Positions 44,232-53,356 of a stretch of 64,000 nt of DNA are shown one piece after another (the stretch's first letter is position 1; each line of letters begins with the position of its first letter). Location: NCBI GenBank assembly GCA_036705565.1, contig JAUBUY010000020.1; one strand, given 5' to 3'. The stretch comes from Microcoleus sp036705565 (GTDB taxonomy: Bacteria > Cyanobacteriota > Cyanobacteriia > Cyanobacteriales > Microcoleaceae). Below the pieces are notes generated by a model. The model was not told where the DNA came from. It did no database searches and worked only from the letters and a program-made list of their open reading frames with translations. The position numbers and the translations under genes are program-made.

Positions 44232-45632
44232 ATGGACGTTGAAGAAGCCTTAAAATTTACAGACCATCTAGCTTTAACTACTACAGGAAAACACTTAGAT
44301 AGTCTGCAAAAAGCTATACTGCGCGGCGCTTGGGACAATCAGAAATATAAAGAAATTGCACAGCATCACAACCGTTCAGAGAAATATGTTAAAGAAGTTG
44401 GCTTTAAATTGTGGAAGCTTATGTCAGTTGCATTAGGTGAGGAACAAGTATGTAAAGCAAACTTTAGAGCTAAATTGGAAAATTTACAAGCTTCTAATAT
44501 TGTCTCACTTGTCGGGAATGGCTGCATCCATATTGGCAACATCTCTGCTGAAAGTTTGCACTCCCCAGAAGCCTCACAATCTGAACCGCAAGACCAGGAT
44601 AAATTTAACGAAAAAATAAGCAATTCCGAACCTATACAGCAATTAGACTTATCCGACGCACCCGAAATCTCGACATTTTTCGATCGCACATCCGAACTTT
44701 CCACCCTAGAAAACTGGATTTTAAGCCGCACCCGCCTCATCACCATCCTCGGCTTATCCGGTATTGGCAAAACCGCCCTTACCCTCCAACTAATCCCGCA
44801 AATTCAACACGAATTCGACTGCATCATCTGGCGAAGCCTCCGCAACGCGCCACCCCTCCAAACACTCGAAACCGACTTAATTCAATTCTGTAGGGGCGGT
44901 GCCCCCGTGCCCGCCCCCGAAGAAAGGGCAACCACGGGGGGATTGCCCCTACAATATTTACGATCGCACCGCTGTCTCATCATTCTCGATGACGTGCAAA
45001 CAATCTTCAGCAGCCAACAACTAGCAGGAAACTACCAACCTGGCTATGAAAACTACGGCGCATTCTTCAAACAAATAGCAGAATCATGCCACAACAGTTG
45101 CCTAATTTTGATTAGTTGGGAAAAACCCAGAGAAATTGCTGCCTTAGAAAGCAACCCAAAAAATTGTCAAACATTGCAACTCAATGGTTTAGGCGAACCA
45201 GCGCGAGAAATATTTATAGAAAAAGGTTTACTTGAATCGGAAAACTGGTCAAAATTGATAGACATTTACCGAGGAAATCCCTTGTGGTTAAATACCATAG
45301 CCGCTGCAATTCAAGACTTGTTTAGCGGCAATATTTCTGAATTTTTATCCTATGATAGCCTAGTCTTAGGAGACTTAGAATATTTATTGCACCAACATTT
45401 TCAGCGTTGGTCAGACAGCGAAAAACAAGTAATGTCCTGGTTGGCAAATCAAAACAAAGCAGTTGAAATTTCCAAAAAACCAGCCCTTCTGGAATTGTCC
45501 CCTTCAGAATTCCTCAAAGCCGTCGAATCCTTGAGACGGAGGTTATTAATCGAAAAAGTCCAAAAGGGCGATCGCACCCTCTTCCAACTCCAACCGGCGA
45601 TCGCAGAATACATAAAAACCAACATCAAATAA
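44232..45632 (+). CDS. STAND/NB-ARC-type ATPase with N-terminal HTH-like (vMAP-type) domain
   Basis: 466 aa. Residues 1-75 (LTTTGKHLDSLQKAILRGAW, YKEIAQHHNRSEKYVKEVG) form the HTH-like domain typical of cyanobacterial NB-ARC and WD40 proteins. A ~70-residue linker follows. The ATPase (~150-430) has Walker A LGLSGIGKT and Walker B-like CLIILDD, and a winged-helix-like end (FLKAVESLRRRLLIEKV). Unlike many STAND proteins there are no C-terminal sensor repeats. Residues 220-241 (CRGGAPVPAPEERATTGGLP) are encoded by a palindromic repeat that entered the gene in frame between the first ATPase strands. It is divergent from the four-gene membrane operon and may regulate or power it. Confidence 0.85.
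   Translation: MDVEEALKFTDHLALTTTGKHLDSLQKAILRGAWDNQKYKEIAQHHNRSEKYVKEVGFKLWKLMSVALGEEQVCKANFRAKLENLQASNIVSLVGNGCIHIGNISAESLHSPEASQSEPQDQDKFNEKISNSEPIQQLDLSDAPEISTFFDRTSELSTLENWILSRTRLITILGLSGIGKTALTLQLIPQIQHEFDCIIWRSLRNAPPLQTLETDLIQFCRGGAPVPAPEERATTGGLPLQYLRSHRCLIILDDVQTIFSSQQLAGNYQPGYENYGAFFKQIAESCHNSCLILISWEKPREIAALESNPKNCQTLQLNGLGEPAREIFIEKGLLESENWSKLIDIYRGNPLWLNTIAAAIQDLFSGNISEFLSYDSLVLGDLEYLLHQHFQRWSDSEKQVMSWLANQNKAVEISKKPALLELSPSEFLKAVESLRRRLLIEKVQKGDRTLFQLQPAIAEYIKTNIK
44889..44953. repeat. Palindromic repeat inserted in frame in the STAND ATPase gene
   Basis: TGTAGGGGC...CCCCCGTG at the left is complementary to CACGGGGGG...GCCCCTACA at the right, spanning 65 bp. The same GTAGGGGC/GCCCCTAC arms occur in intergenic copies such as 56429-56508. 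The reading frame continues through it. Confidence 0.85.
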
Positions 45633-45725
45633 CTTCAAAACCTCCAAATATAAAAACAATCGCCCTTCTACATAAAAGAGCGATCGCCTGTTTTTTTGGG
45701 AAGGGATCTCGCTTCAAATCAATAA

Positions 45726-45953
45726 TCAAGCAAACAGCAAGTTTTCTACTAGAGTTTTAGGTTCTGGGAGAGATTTACCATCTACCTGATATTCTTCAAC
45801 TAAAAGCTCTAATACCTCAACTGCATTCTGCAAAGCGTCTTCGTAGGTATCTCCATGAGTGTGGAACTGCTGAGATGGAAAATCAGGTAAGTGAACTAGG
45901 TAGCAGTTATCTTCATCTGACCATTGAATAACAATTATATAAGGTAATTTCAT
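45726..45953 (-). CDS. hicB: HicB-family antitoxin
   Basis: 75 aa. The partial RNase-H-like HicB fold is seen in YIIVIQWSDEDNCYLVHLPDFP, HGDTYEDALQNAVEVLELLVEE and the C-terminal SLPEP. It has no extra DNA-binding domain, so it is the short HicB type. It neutralises the HicA toxin whose gene lies immediately upstream. Its ATG overlaps the toxin's stop by four bases (ATGA at 45950-45953), so the two are translationally coupled. Confidence 0.93.
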   Translation of the reverse strand: MKLPYIIVIQWSDEDNCYLVHLPDFPSQQFHTHGDTYEDALQNAVEVLELLVEEYQVDGKSLPEPKTLVENLLFA

Positions 45954-46174
45954 GATTCAGGTTCCTCTTCTTCAATTGCTTTCAATATTCCAATTTTTCG
46001 ATTAACTTCTCTCTCTAAATACAGTTTCGCATCATCGCCATCATTTCCAGCAATAGTAATTGGTTCATTAGGTAGTAAAGGATGAACCCATCTTGTATGG
46101 CTGCCTTTTGCCGAACGATAAGTAAACCCAGCTTTTAGCAGCAGGCTTTTGAGTTCTCGAATCTTTTTGGGCAT
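45950..46174 (-). CDS. hicA: HicA-family mRNA interferase toxin
   Basis: 74 aa, with the double-stranded-RNA-binding-like HicA fold. The catalytic His is H26 in GSHTRW, preceded by LLLKAGFTYRSAKGSH, the family signature. Active HicA cleaves mRNA and stops growth. It is the first gene of a HicA-HicB pair (toxin first, the common order). The C-terminal tail is acidic (KAIEEEEPES). The system appears intact and could be a stability or phage-defence module near the STAND ATPase locus. Confidence 0.93.
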   Translation of the reverse strand: MPKKIRELKSLLLKAGFTYRSAKGSHTRWVHPLLPNEPITIAGNDGDDAKLYLEREVNRKIGILKAIEEEEPES

Positions 46175-46321
46175 AAGCAGACATTAAAATTGTGGCAAGG
46201 TGACGGAAATACTTTAATCCTATTCCAGAAAGTAGGGTTTGTCAAAACGTACCCTACTACATTAATTTGAATTAGTTTCAGCATCAATCCGCGTAAAAAC
46301 TCACATCTTATAGCAGTTTTA

Positions 46322-46344
46322 GGAACAGGCAAGATGCCTGTTCC
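46322..46344. repeat. GGAACAGGCA palindrome (single copy)
   Basis: GGAACAGGCA-AGA-TGCCTGTTCC, the core of the 22955-23202 array, lies alone in the gap between hicA and ffh (46175-46481), which holds nothing else clear. Confidence 0.9.
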
Positions 46345-46481
46345 ACAACACATGAATAATTTGCTTGTGGGTTGGGCTTCTAGCCCGCCCTGAAAGGATT
46401 ATTGAAAAATTAGCAAAACATTAATCCAAACAGCCCCATTTAGCCTTAAAATTAAAAAGACTGACTAGCCAACAATGCCCT

Positions 46482-47933
46482 ATGTTTGAAGCCCTTGCCG
46501 ATCGACTCGAATCCACCTGGAAAAAACTGCGCGGACAAAATAAAATCTCCGAGTCCAACATCCAAGACGCGCTCAAAGAAGTCCGCCGCGCCCTCCTGGA
46601 AGCCGATGTCAACCTCCAAGTCGTCAAAAACTTCATCTCAGAGGTAGCGGCAAAAGCACAAGGCGCAGAAGTCGTTTCAGGCGTCCGTCCCGACCAACAA
46701 TTCATTAAAATCGTCCACGACGAACTCGTGCGCGTCATGGGGGAAACCAACGTACCCCTCGCCACCGCCGAATCCGGGCCCACAGTGATCCTGATGGCAG
46801 GTTTGCAAGGAACCGGGAAAACCACAGCTACCGCCAAACTAGCGCTGCACCTCCGCAAGCAAAATCGTACCGCACTGCTAGTCGCAACCGACATTTATCG
46901 ACCAGCCGCGATCGACCAATTGCTAACCCTCGGCAAACAAATCGACGTACCCGTATTTGAATTAGGCAAAGACATTGACCCCGTAGAAATTGCCCGCCAA
47001 GGCATCGAACATGGCAAACAAATCGGCATCGATACCATCATCGTCGATACAGCAGGCCGCCTGCAAATCGACCAAGACATGATGGCAGAATTGGGCCGCA
47101 TCAAACAAACAGTACAACCCCACGAAACGCTGTTAGTTGTTGATGCCATGACCGGCCAAGAAGCAGCAAATTTAACCCGCACCTTTCACGAACAAATCGG
47201 CATTACCGGCGCAATCTTAACCAAATTAGACGGCGACAGCCGCGGCGGTGCAGCCTTATCCGTGCGGCAAATATCCGGCGCGCCGATTAAATTTGTCGGC
47301 GTCGGCGAAAAAGTGGAAGCCTTGCAACCATTTTATCCCGATCGCATGGCATCGAGAATACTAGGCATGGGCGATGTCTTGACGCTAGTAGAAAGGGCGC
47401 AAGAAGAATTCGACATCGCCGATGCCGAAAAAATGCAAGAGAAAATGCTCACGGCAAAGTTTGACTTTACCGACTTTCTCAAACAAACCAGACTGTTAAA
47501 AAATATGGGTTCCCTCGGCGGCATCATGAAAATGATTCCGGGGATGAACAAACTCTCAGACGAACAAATGCGGCAGGGAGAAGTGCAGCTAAAACGCACC
47601 GAAGCCATGATTAATTCCATGACAGTTGAAGAACGCCGCAATCCCGAACTTTTAGCAAGTTCTCCATCCCGCCGCCGCCGCATCGGCAAAGGCGCAGGCT
47701 ACGCAGAAAACGACGTAACAAAGCTCGTCAGCGATTTCCAGAAAATGCGTACAATGATGCAGCAAATGAGTCAAGGCAACTTTACAGGAATGGGAGGATT
47801 GCCGGGAATGCCGGGAATGCCGGGAATGGGCGGCCCCGGAGGAATGCAGCCCGGTTCCCGTGGCTATATGGGTGCCCAGCAGAAGAAGAAAAAGAAAAAA
47901 GATAAGCCTAAAAAAGGTTTCGGACAGTTGTAA
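46482..47933 (+). CDS. ffh: Signal recognition particle GTPase
   Basis: 483 aa. The N domain (1-90) and G domain carry G1 GLQGTGKT (107-114), DTAGRLQ, TKLDGDSRGGAALS and GEKVEALQPF. The methionine-rich M domain (~300-440), which binds signal peptides and 4.5S RNA, has KMIPGMNKL and EERRNPELL, then SPSRRRRIGKGAG. The tail is Gly/Met/Pro-rich (GGLPGMPGMPGMGG) and basic. It targets membrane and secreted proteins, including thylakoid proteins, co-translationally. Full length. No clear ribosome-binding site before the ATG. Confidence 0.97.
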   Translation: MFEALADRLESTWKKLRGQNKISESNIQDALKEVRRALLEADVNLQVVKNFISEVAAKAQGAEVVSGVRPDQQFIKIVHDELVRVMGETNVPLATAESGPTVILMAGLQGTGKTTATAKLALHLRKQNRTALLVATDIYRPAAIDQLLTLGKQIDVPVFELGKDIDPVEIARQGIEHGKQIGIDTIIVDTAGRLQIDQDMMAELGRIKQTVQPHETLLVVDAMTGQEAANLTRTFHEQIGITGAILTKLDGDSRGGAALSVRQISGAPIKFVGVGEKVEALQPFYPDRMASRILGMGDVLTLVERAQEEFDIADAEKMQEKMLTAKFDFTDFLKQTRLLKNMGSLGGIMKMIPGMNKLSDEQMRQGEVQLKRTEAMINSMTVEERRNPELLASSPSRRRRIGKGAGYAENDVTKLVSDFQKMRTMMQQMSQGNFTGMGGLPGMPGMPGMGGPGGMQPGSRGYMGAQQKKKKKKDKPKKGFGQL

Positions 47934-47958
47934 AAAGCATCTGATATATTGCAAAATT

Positions 47959-48116
47959 GTCAACAATTTAGGGGCGGGCTCACCAACCATCTTTGAAACA
48001 AATCAAACAATCTGATAAACCCGCCCTCCCCCGCACGATGTCAACAATGTAGGGGCGGGTTCACCAACCATCTTTGAAACAAATCAAACAATCTGATAAA
48101 CCCGCCCTCCCCCGCC
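47959..48116. repeat. Tandem pair of ~77-bp repeats with related inverted copy downstream
   Basis: TGTCAACAATTTAGGGGCGG...CCGCCCTCCCCCGC at 47959-48034 is repeated with few changes at 48039-48116. Each unit is itself an imperfect palindrome (TAGGGGCGGG/CCCGCCCT). A related unit in the opposite sense lies at 48199-48262. These fill most of the 47934-48329 gap. Confidence 0.9.
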
Positions 48117-48329
48117 AGAATTTACATCCATATTTTAGCCAACAAATTCACGGTACATTTGTAATTTGGGTGGGCGGTACCTTGGTATTTTTGGTTGGGT
48201 AGGGGCGGGTTTACTATATTGATTGATGTTTGTCAGACATGGTTGGTGAACCCGCCCCTACAGAATTTATGTCTATTAGTTTTAGGTTTTTTGTGACCGA
48301 TTTCTACCTAAAAAAGCGAACAATTGAAT

Positions 48330-48935
48330 ATGGTACAAACAATTACTCAACCAGAAACTATATCTATAGAATTGCCAAATGCGATCGCCCTTTTTGTCAC
48401 AGGCGAACAATTCGATATCCTAGCATTGGCAAATCCCGACTTGAGATTAGAAAGAACCGCAGAAGGAGAATTAATAGTGAATCCACCCACCGGAGGCGAA
48501 TCAGGCAGCCGCAACCTCAGTATCAGTACGCAAGTAGGCAACTGGTGTGAAGCAAACGAAGATTTAGGAGAAGGCTTTGACTCTTCTACCGGATTCATCC
48601 TTCCTAACGGTGCTCGCCTTTCTCCCCACGCTTCCTGGGTGAGTCGAACTCGCTGGGAAGCACTAACTGCACAAGAACGCAAAGGCTTTGTTCCGCTGTG
48701 CCCCGACTTTGTAGTAGAATTGCGTGAAGCGAAGCTATCCCGTAGGGAATCGGCCTCGGATTCTCTCTCAACCCTCCAAGAGAAGATGCGCGAATATATG
48801 GAAAATGGAGCGAGATTGGGCTGGTTAATTGACCCGCAAAACCAGCGGGTAGAGATTTACCGACAGCAGGCAGAAGTAGAAATATCGATCCAGCCGAGTT
48901 GTCTGGCGAAGATGTATTGCCGGGATTTGTATTGA
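48330..48935 (+). pseudogene. Uma2-family protein with in-frame repeat insert and C-terminal frameshift
   Basis: The start at ATG 48330 (MVQTITQPETISIELPNAIA) fits the family; the TTG at 48324 is less likely. Core motifs are present (GELIVNPPTGGESGSRN, CPDFVVELR, REYMENGARLGWLIDPQNQRVEIY). Between VELR and SDSLSTLQEKM lie about ten extra residues (EAKLSRRESA) encoded by a short dispersed repeat. Near 48885 the frame shifts: the present frame ends LAKMYCRDLY at 48935, whereas the neighbouring frame gives the expected ELSGEDVLPGFVLNLRRVWR with a stop at 48956-48958. The protein may be weakened or inactive. Confidence 0.8.
48725..48754. repeat. Short dispersed repeat inserted in the Uma2 coding sequence
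   Basis: GCGAAGCTATCCCGTAGGGA is the recognisable core. It has CTATCCC...GGGAAT-type partial symmetry and adds 8-10 codons relative to the family consensus without breaking the frame. Confidence 0.6.
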
Positions 48936-49016
48936 ATTTGAGGCGAGTGTGGCGATAAACAGCATTCATACAGCGTTCATGCGTCCATCTGCCAACATCT
49001 GCGGTTGCAATCCCAT

Positions 49017-50213
49017 CTACTCTCCCAAAGTTCCCTGATACTCATCCGGTACAAATTCCGTAACCACTTGGCCGCCACCACCGTCGCCTTTAACAATCAC
49101 AGTTTGATTTTTCAACTCTCCCGCCGCCCTCGGCCCAGTCAAATTAAACACCGGATTTAGCTGCCGATAAACCACATTTCCTTCTGCATCAAAAGTCTGA
49201 TTAGTTAAATACCACGTTACGCGATCGGTATTTAATTGAGATTGACGTTTTTCCCCAATTCCTACCACATTTCCCGTCAAATAAAAAACTTTTTTCTCTA
49301 AATCTCCCCGCCCCGTATCCCCAGTCATCGTCACCTTTTCCACGCGGTGAAAAACCTTCACAGGCCCAGGCGATATCACAGATTGCGCCGGAAAATTCCA
49401 ACTCATCAAACTGCTTTCTATTTGCAGCGGCGGATCAGAAGGCATCAACTGAGCGTTTTTTGTCAGCGTCGCAATCTTGGTTTTTAAGTCTACATCTACT
49501 TGGTCGGCAAAACCGCTGTCTGTTACTATTTTATCTTTGTATCTGTCAATTTGAGTAGGTTTGGTGCTGTTTACCTTTTGTTGATCCATAAACCACACTA
49601 AGTGCTCGGTTCGCAATTGCAAAACCGGATCTTTAACATTCGCCACCACAGAGCCGAATAACTCCATCCTCTTAGCCCTAGTGAAAACCCGCGCTTCCTT
49701 CGCTGAAGCCGTCACCTGTTTGTTCTCTCCCGTCAAATTGTTGCGGACAACTAAAACATCCTCCTTTGGCCGCCACTCCAACTCATTTCCCCGCAATACC
49801 ACTCCATTTTTAAGGTCAGTAGCGACTATGTTACCTTTGAGAAAAACTTGATTTCCTTCCTGAAATACCTGGCCAGTTTCTCCCTGAATATCGTAAATTT
49901 CTTTGCCATCTTGAAACAATTTGCCTACAGGTTTCTGAACGTTAACTATTTTTTTGTCTTTGCTGTAAACGGCATTTTGTGAGTTGACTTTCCAGAACGT
50001 CTCGCCCTTTTCGTTTGCTTGTTCTAGAGTTACTTTGTTTAAAGTTAAAGTGCTGTTTGACTGTTGAGCAGTTTGGAGATCCTCAGCTAATTTGTTCTTT
50101 TGAGTCTCTTGCGGAACTGCACAAGCACCAATCCCCAAAATCAGTGCTGCTAAAAATAGCAGCCTCAATTTTGGGGAGTTGAGATTGGGAATTTGGGATT
50201 GGAGATGAATCAT
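49017..50213 (-). CDS. lptC: LptC-like lipopolysaccharide-export lipoprotein
   Basis: 398 aa from ATG 50213 (MIHLQSQIPNLNSPKLRLLF). The frame runs a further 29 codons upstream, but that part is made of STRR-derived residues and is not expected to be translated. A hydrophobic stretch ends in the lipobox IGAC, so it is probably a lipoprotein. The rest is beta-rich with repeated YS...G..V.G.V.A pieces (TFWKVNSQNAVYSKDKKIV, GETGQVFQEGNQVFLKGNIV, FYLTGNVVGIG), as in LptC/OstA-type jelly-roll proteins that pass LPS across the periplasm. Longer than E. coli LptC, as is usual in cyanobacteria. Confidence 0.82.
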   Translation of the reverse strand: MIHLQSQIPNLNSPKLRLLFLAALILGIGACAVPQETQKNKLAEDLQTAQQSNSTLTLNKVTLEQANEKGETFWKVNSQNAVYSKDKKIVNVQKPVGKLFQDGKEIYDIQGETGQVFQEGNQVFLKGNIVATDLKNGVVLRGNELEWRPKEDVLVVRNNLTGENKQVTASAKEARVFTRAKRMELFGSVVANVKDPVLQLRTEHLVWFMDQQKVNSTKPTQIDRYKDKIVTDSGFADQVDVDLKTKIATLTKNAQLMPSDPPLQIESSLMSWNFPAQSVISPGPVKVFHRVEKVTMTGDTGRGDLEKKVFYLTGNVVGIGEKRQSQLNTDRVTWYLTNQTFDAEGNVVYRQLNPVFNLTGPRAAGELKNQTVIVKGDGGGGQVVTEFVPDEYQGTLGE

Positions 50214-50409
50214 TGGGAATAGGGAATTGATAATAGGTAATTGGGAATGGGAATGGGGAATTGGTAATTGATAATTGGGTCGTGAAAAACACTTAATCAA
50301 AAATTAAAAATGTGTCATGCTTTGTCTAAATTTTTAACTTCTAATTCTCAATGATTCAACCCATTAATCATCACCTATTAACCCTTACCAATTACCCATT
50401 ACCAAATCC

Positions 50410-51015
50410 CTATCTGTCGTCGTGTTCCTCCATCAAGCTCAAACCAGACAAAGGGCGGTAAGCATAATTAGGGCGCGATGTTTTTTGGATGTCGTCCTTA
50501 ATCATTTCCAAATCGATATAGCGATCGGCTACATTAATCAAACTGTCGCTCGTCATCGATCGCAAACTCACCACCTCTACCCGCACACCGCGATAGCTCA
50601 CAGCGTCTACAGCATAAGCCAAGTCGCCGTCACCGCTCACCAAAACCGCCGTGTCGTAAGACCCGACTAAAGCCATCATATCCACAGCGATTTCTACATC
50701 CAAATTCGCCTTCTTAGAACCATCTGGCAACTGTACCAAATCCTTAGAAATCACCCGGTAGCCGTTGCGGCGCATCCACAGCAAAAACCCCTGCTGTTTC
50801 TCGTTAGTGCGATCGACACCCGTGTAGAAGAAAGAGCGCAGCAGCCGCGATCCCGCAGTTAAACGGCACAGCAGCTTAGTGTAATCAATCTCAATTCCTA
50901 ACTGCAAAGCCGCGTAAAAAAGGTTAGAACCGTCAATAAAAATTGCCACTCTACCACGATTTTCTAGTACCTGTTCCGGCGTAAAAAGGTCGTTGCTTTC
51001 TATTCTATTCAACAT
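50410..51015 (-). CDS. LabA-like NYN-domain (DUF88) protein
   Basis: 201 aa. It has the PIN-like NYN fold with the acidic residues expected for metal binding: FIDGSN (D28-N30), KANLDVEIAVDM and SGDGDLAYAVD. Homologues include LabA of Synechococcus, which acts in circadian output and clock feedback. By fold it may be an RNase, although activity is not established. ATG 51015. It is convergent with nothing and lies 105 bp downstream of metG on the same strand. Confidence 0.88.
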   Translation of the reverse strand: MLNRIESNDLFTPEQVLENRGRVAIFIDGSNLFYAALQLGIEIDYTKLLCRLTAGSRLLRSFFYTGVDRTNEKQQGFLLWMRRNGYRVISKDLVQLPDGSKKANLDVEIAVDMMALVGSYDTAVLVSGDGDLAYAVDAVSYRGVRVEVVSLRSMTSDSLINVADRYIDLEMIKDDIQKTSRPNYAYRPLSGLSLMEEHDDR

Positions 51016-51120
51016 GATTGTTATGCCTCAATTTTTATGAAAGATTGGTAAGGAAATAACTGCTAATTCGTAGTCTGTCATCACACCCAGAGCGCTGGCT
51101 GCCAACTATGAAGGTACTGT

Positions 51121-52713
51121 TTACAGCAGTTCGATCCGCTTAAAAACAGGTTGGGGTTCCCCCAGAGTTTGGTTTGCAGGCAAAGCGCCCCAGGCAGCAT
51201 GAGCTGCAAAATTCGCTAAACTGTTAACTGTAACCCGATCGTTAAAGTCAATTGAAAAACCTAGCTGTTGATAGATAGCGTTGCTGATATTGGGAATAAT
51301 GGGCGATAAAAGGTAAGATGCTAGTCTAACAGATTCCAGAACAGAATATAGCACTTGTTCAACACTTTCGATCTGTCCCTGCTTGTACAAACTCCAAGGT
51401 GCTTGCACGTCAATAAACTTGTTCCCGGCTCGCACTAATGCAAGCACGGCTTCGCAAGCCTTGCTAAAAGCCAACTCTTCGTAAAAACCCGCTACTCGAT
51501 CGCCCAAATCCAGGCTCATAGCCTTGAGAAGGTTATCGCCCTCAATGTTTTCTCCCAACACATTTGGTACGCAGGCACCGCAATATTTGCGAGCCATGTT
51601 TAGGGTACGATTAAGCAAATTCCCCAAATCATTTGCTAGCTCAGCATTCAATATATTGATAAACCGAGTTTCGTTAAAATCGCCGTCCTCTCCGAACTCA
51701 ATTTCTTTAAGGAAATAGTAACGTACTGCGTCAGCGCCGTATTTGTTGACCAATTCGACAGGGTTTAAAGTATTACCCTCCGTTTTCCCCATTTTTTTGC
51801 CGTCTTTGGTCAAAAACCCGTGTGCGAAAACGCGACCCGGCACCAGTAGATTCGCTGACATCAGCATTGCCGGCCAGTAAACTGCGTGGAAGCGAAGAAT
51901 ATCTTTGCCGATCAAGTGCAAGTCAACCGGCCACCATTTAGATAAAGCATTCTCCAAAATCGGGTCGCTGTCAGGATCTAGCAAGGCGGTGACGTATCCC
52001 AGCAAAGCGTCAAACCACACGTAGATGCTGTGACTGGGGTCAACTGGCATTGGCAGACCCCATGCGAGATTCACTCTAGAAATGGAAAAGTCTTGCAGTC
52101 CAGAGTTGACGAAACTGAGCACTTCGTTGCGTCGGCTTTCCGGCGCGATGAAGTCGGGACGTTCTGCGTACAATGCCAGCAGTTGGTCTTGATACCGTGA
52201 CAGACGGAAAAAGTAATTTTCCTCGTCGCGCCACTCAACTTCCTTGGTGGTGTGGACAGAGCACCGATTTCCCGGCAACAATTCCCGTTCATCCTTAAAT
52301 TCTTCACAGGAGACGCAGTACCAGCCTTGTTGCTGGTTCAAGTAGATGTCGCCGGAGTTCCAGACGCGCTGGAAAAATTCTTTGACAATGTACTCGTGAC
52401 GCCGCGAAGTTGTGCGAATGAACCGATCGTACTGGATATCGAGTTGCTCCCAAAGCGTCTCAAACGCCGGAACCACTGAATCGCAGTGAGCTTGGGGCGA
52501 TCGTCCCAAACTCTCGGCTGTCCGCTGAATTTTCTGCCCGTGTTCATCCGTCCCCGTAACCAGCAAAACAGATTTTCCCCGCAGCCGCTCAAATCGCGCT
52601 AGGGCATCCGCAGCCATAGTCGTATAAGCGCTGCCAACGTGAGGTAAATCGTTTACATAATACAGAGGCGTTGTTATCGCAAAGGTATTCTTAGTTTTAT
52701 CAGTCGATTTCAT
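51121..52713 (-). CDS. metG: Methionyl-tRNA synthetase
   Basis: 530 aa. Class I signatures are PLYYVNDLPHVGSAY (HIGH-type motif HVGS) and KKMGKTEGN (KMSKS-type). The connective-peptide region has one metal knuckle only (CVSCEEFKDERELLPGNRC). The anticodon-binding helical domain follows, with APWSLYKQG. It ends at ~530 residues without the C-terminal tRNA-binding EMAP domain, as in the shorter type common in cyanobacteria. Charges tRNA-Met for initiation and elongation. Confidence 0.96.
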   Translation of the reverse strand: MKSTDKTKNTFAITTPLYYVNDLPHVGSAYTTMAADALARFERLRGKSVLLVTGTDEHGQKIQRTAESLGRSPQAHCDSVVPAFETLWEQLDIQYDRFIRTTSRRHEYIVKEFFQRVWNSGDIYLNQQQGWYCVSCEEFKDERELLPGNRCSVHTTKEVEWRDEENYFFRLSRYQDQLLALYAERPDFIAPESRRNEVLSFVNSGLQDFSISRVNLAWGLPMPVDPSHSIYVWFDALLGYVTALLDPDSDPILENALSKWWPVDLHLIGKDILRFHAVYWPAMLMSANLLVPGRVFAHGFLTKDGKKMGKTEGNTLNPVELVNKYGADAVRYYFLKEIEFGEDGDFNETRFINILNAELANDLGNLLNRTLNMARKYCGACVPNVLGENIEGDNLLKAMSLDLGDRVAGFYEELAFSKACEAVLALVRAGNKFIDVQAPWSLYKQGQIESVEQVLYSVLESVRLASYLLSPIIPNISNAIYQQLGFSIDFNDRVTVNSLANFAAHAAWGALPANQTLGEPQPVFKRIELL

Positions 52714-53320
52714 TGAATGCTAAAAGAAAATTCCCTAAATTTCGTTTCGATCTTAACTCAGCGGTTAAATTTTTTATGGAGTGGCAATCAAGCCAAATTC
52801 ACTGCAAGTTATTTGCAATTGTCTAACCCGGGCTATTCCCAAAAGAAATATTGCTTTCCTATCCACACTAATCTTTTTTAGTTGTTTTTGACCAACTCTC
52901 TAAAATGTCTTAATATTTTGACATTCTGCTGCCTTGGGAATCGACGCTCCCAGGGTGGACGCCTCATCTATTCATTGGTCATAGCCGCTATCCCTAGAGC
53001 GGTTTTAGCAGCCCACCCGGTTGGCAACAAAACTCGTCAGTTGGGCTGCTAAACCCGCCGTTCGACTAACGATCCGCGGCCACTTTCTGCGAAGGCCCGA
53101 TCGCTCACCATCGCCATCTCTTTCTCGCGATCGCTGGAAAGTCGATCGCCCGCAACTCCTGCCACTTTCCGAGCCACTCATGGACACAGAAACCGGGTTG
53201 TTTACAAAACTCTCTTGTCAACTGCCAAGCTTTAGTTTCTTGCCCCAAAAAGAGTATAAAAGCCTAGTTTTTTTGTCACCAAACCCGGTTTTTAAAGGTT
53301 GTGAGTACATCCACAGACAA
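52714..53320. other. Intergenic region between hrcA and metG
   Basis: No convincing gene. A 100-codon open frame at 53021-53323 is HIP1- and CG-rich, has no ribosome-binding site and shows no domain character. AAACCGGGTT-type short repeats occur at about 53190 and 53282. Confidence 0.5.
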
Positions 53321-53325
53321 TAAAA

Positions 53326-53348
53326 CCCCAAGCCAATTAAGCTTGGGG
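53326..53348 (-). terminator. Rho-independent terminator of hrcA
   Basis: On the minus strand CCCCAAGC-TTAATTG-GCTTGGGG is followed by TTTTATTG, immediately after the hrcA stop at 53357. It is an 8-bp stem with a T-rich tail. Confidence 0.8.
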
Positions 53349-53356
53349 CTATCAAA

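Noticed and set aside
50214..50300. 29-codon N-terminal extension of the LptC-like gene
   Set aside because: It is encoded by GGGAAT-type tandem repeats and would place the lipobox far from the N-terminus.
53021..53323. 100-codon ORF between hrcA and metG
   Set aside because: No ribosome-binding site, HIP1-rich composition, overlaps short repeats and shows no domain pattern.
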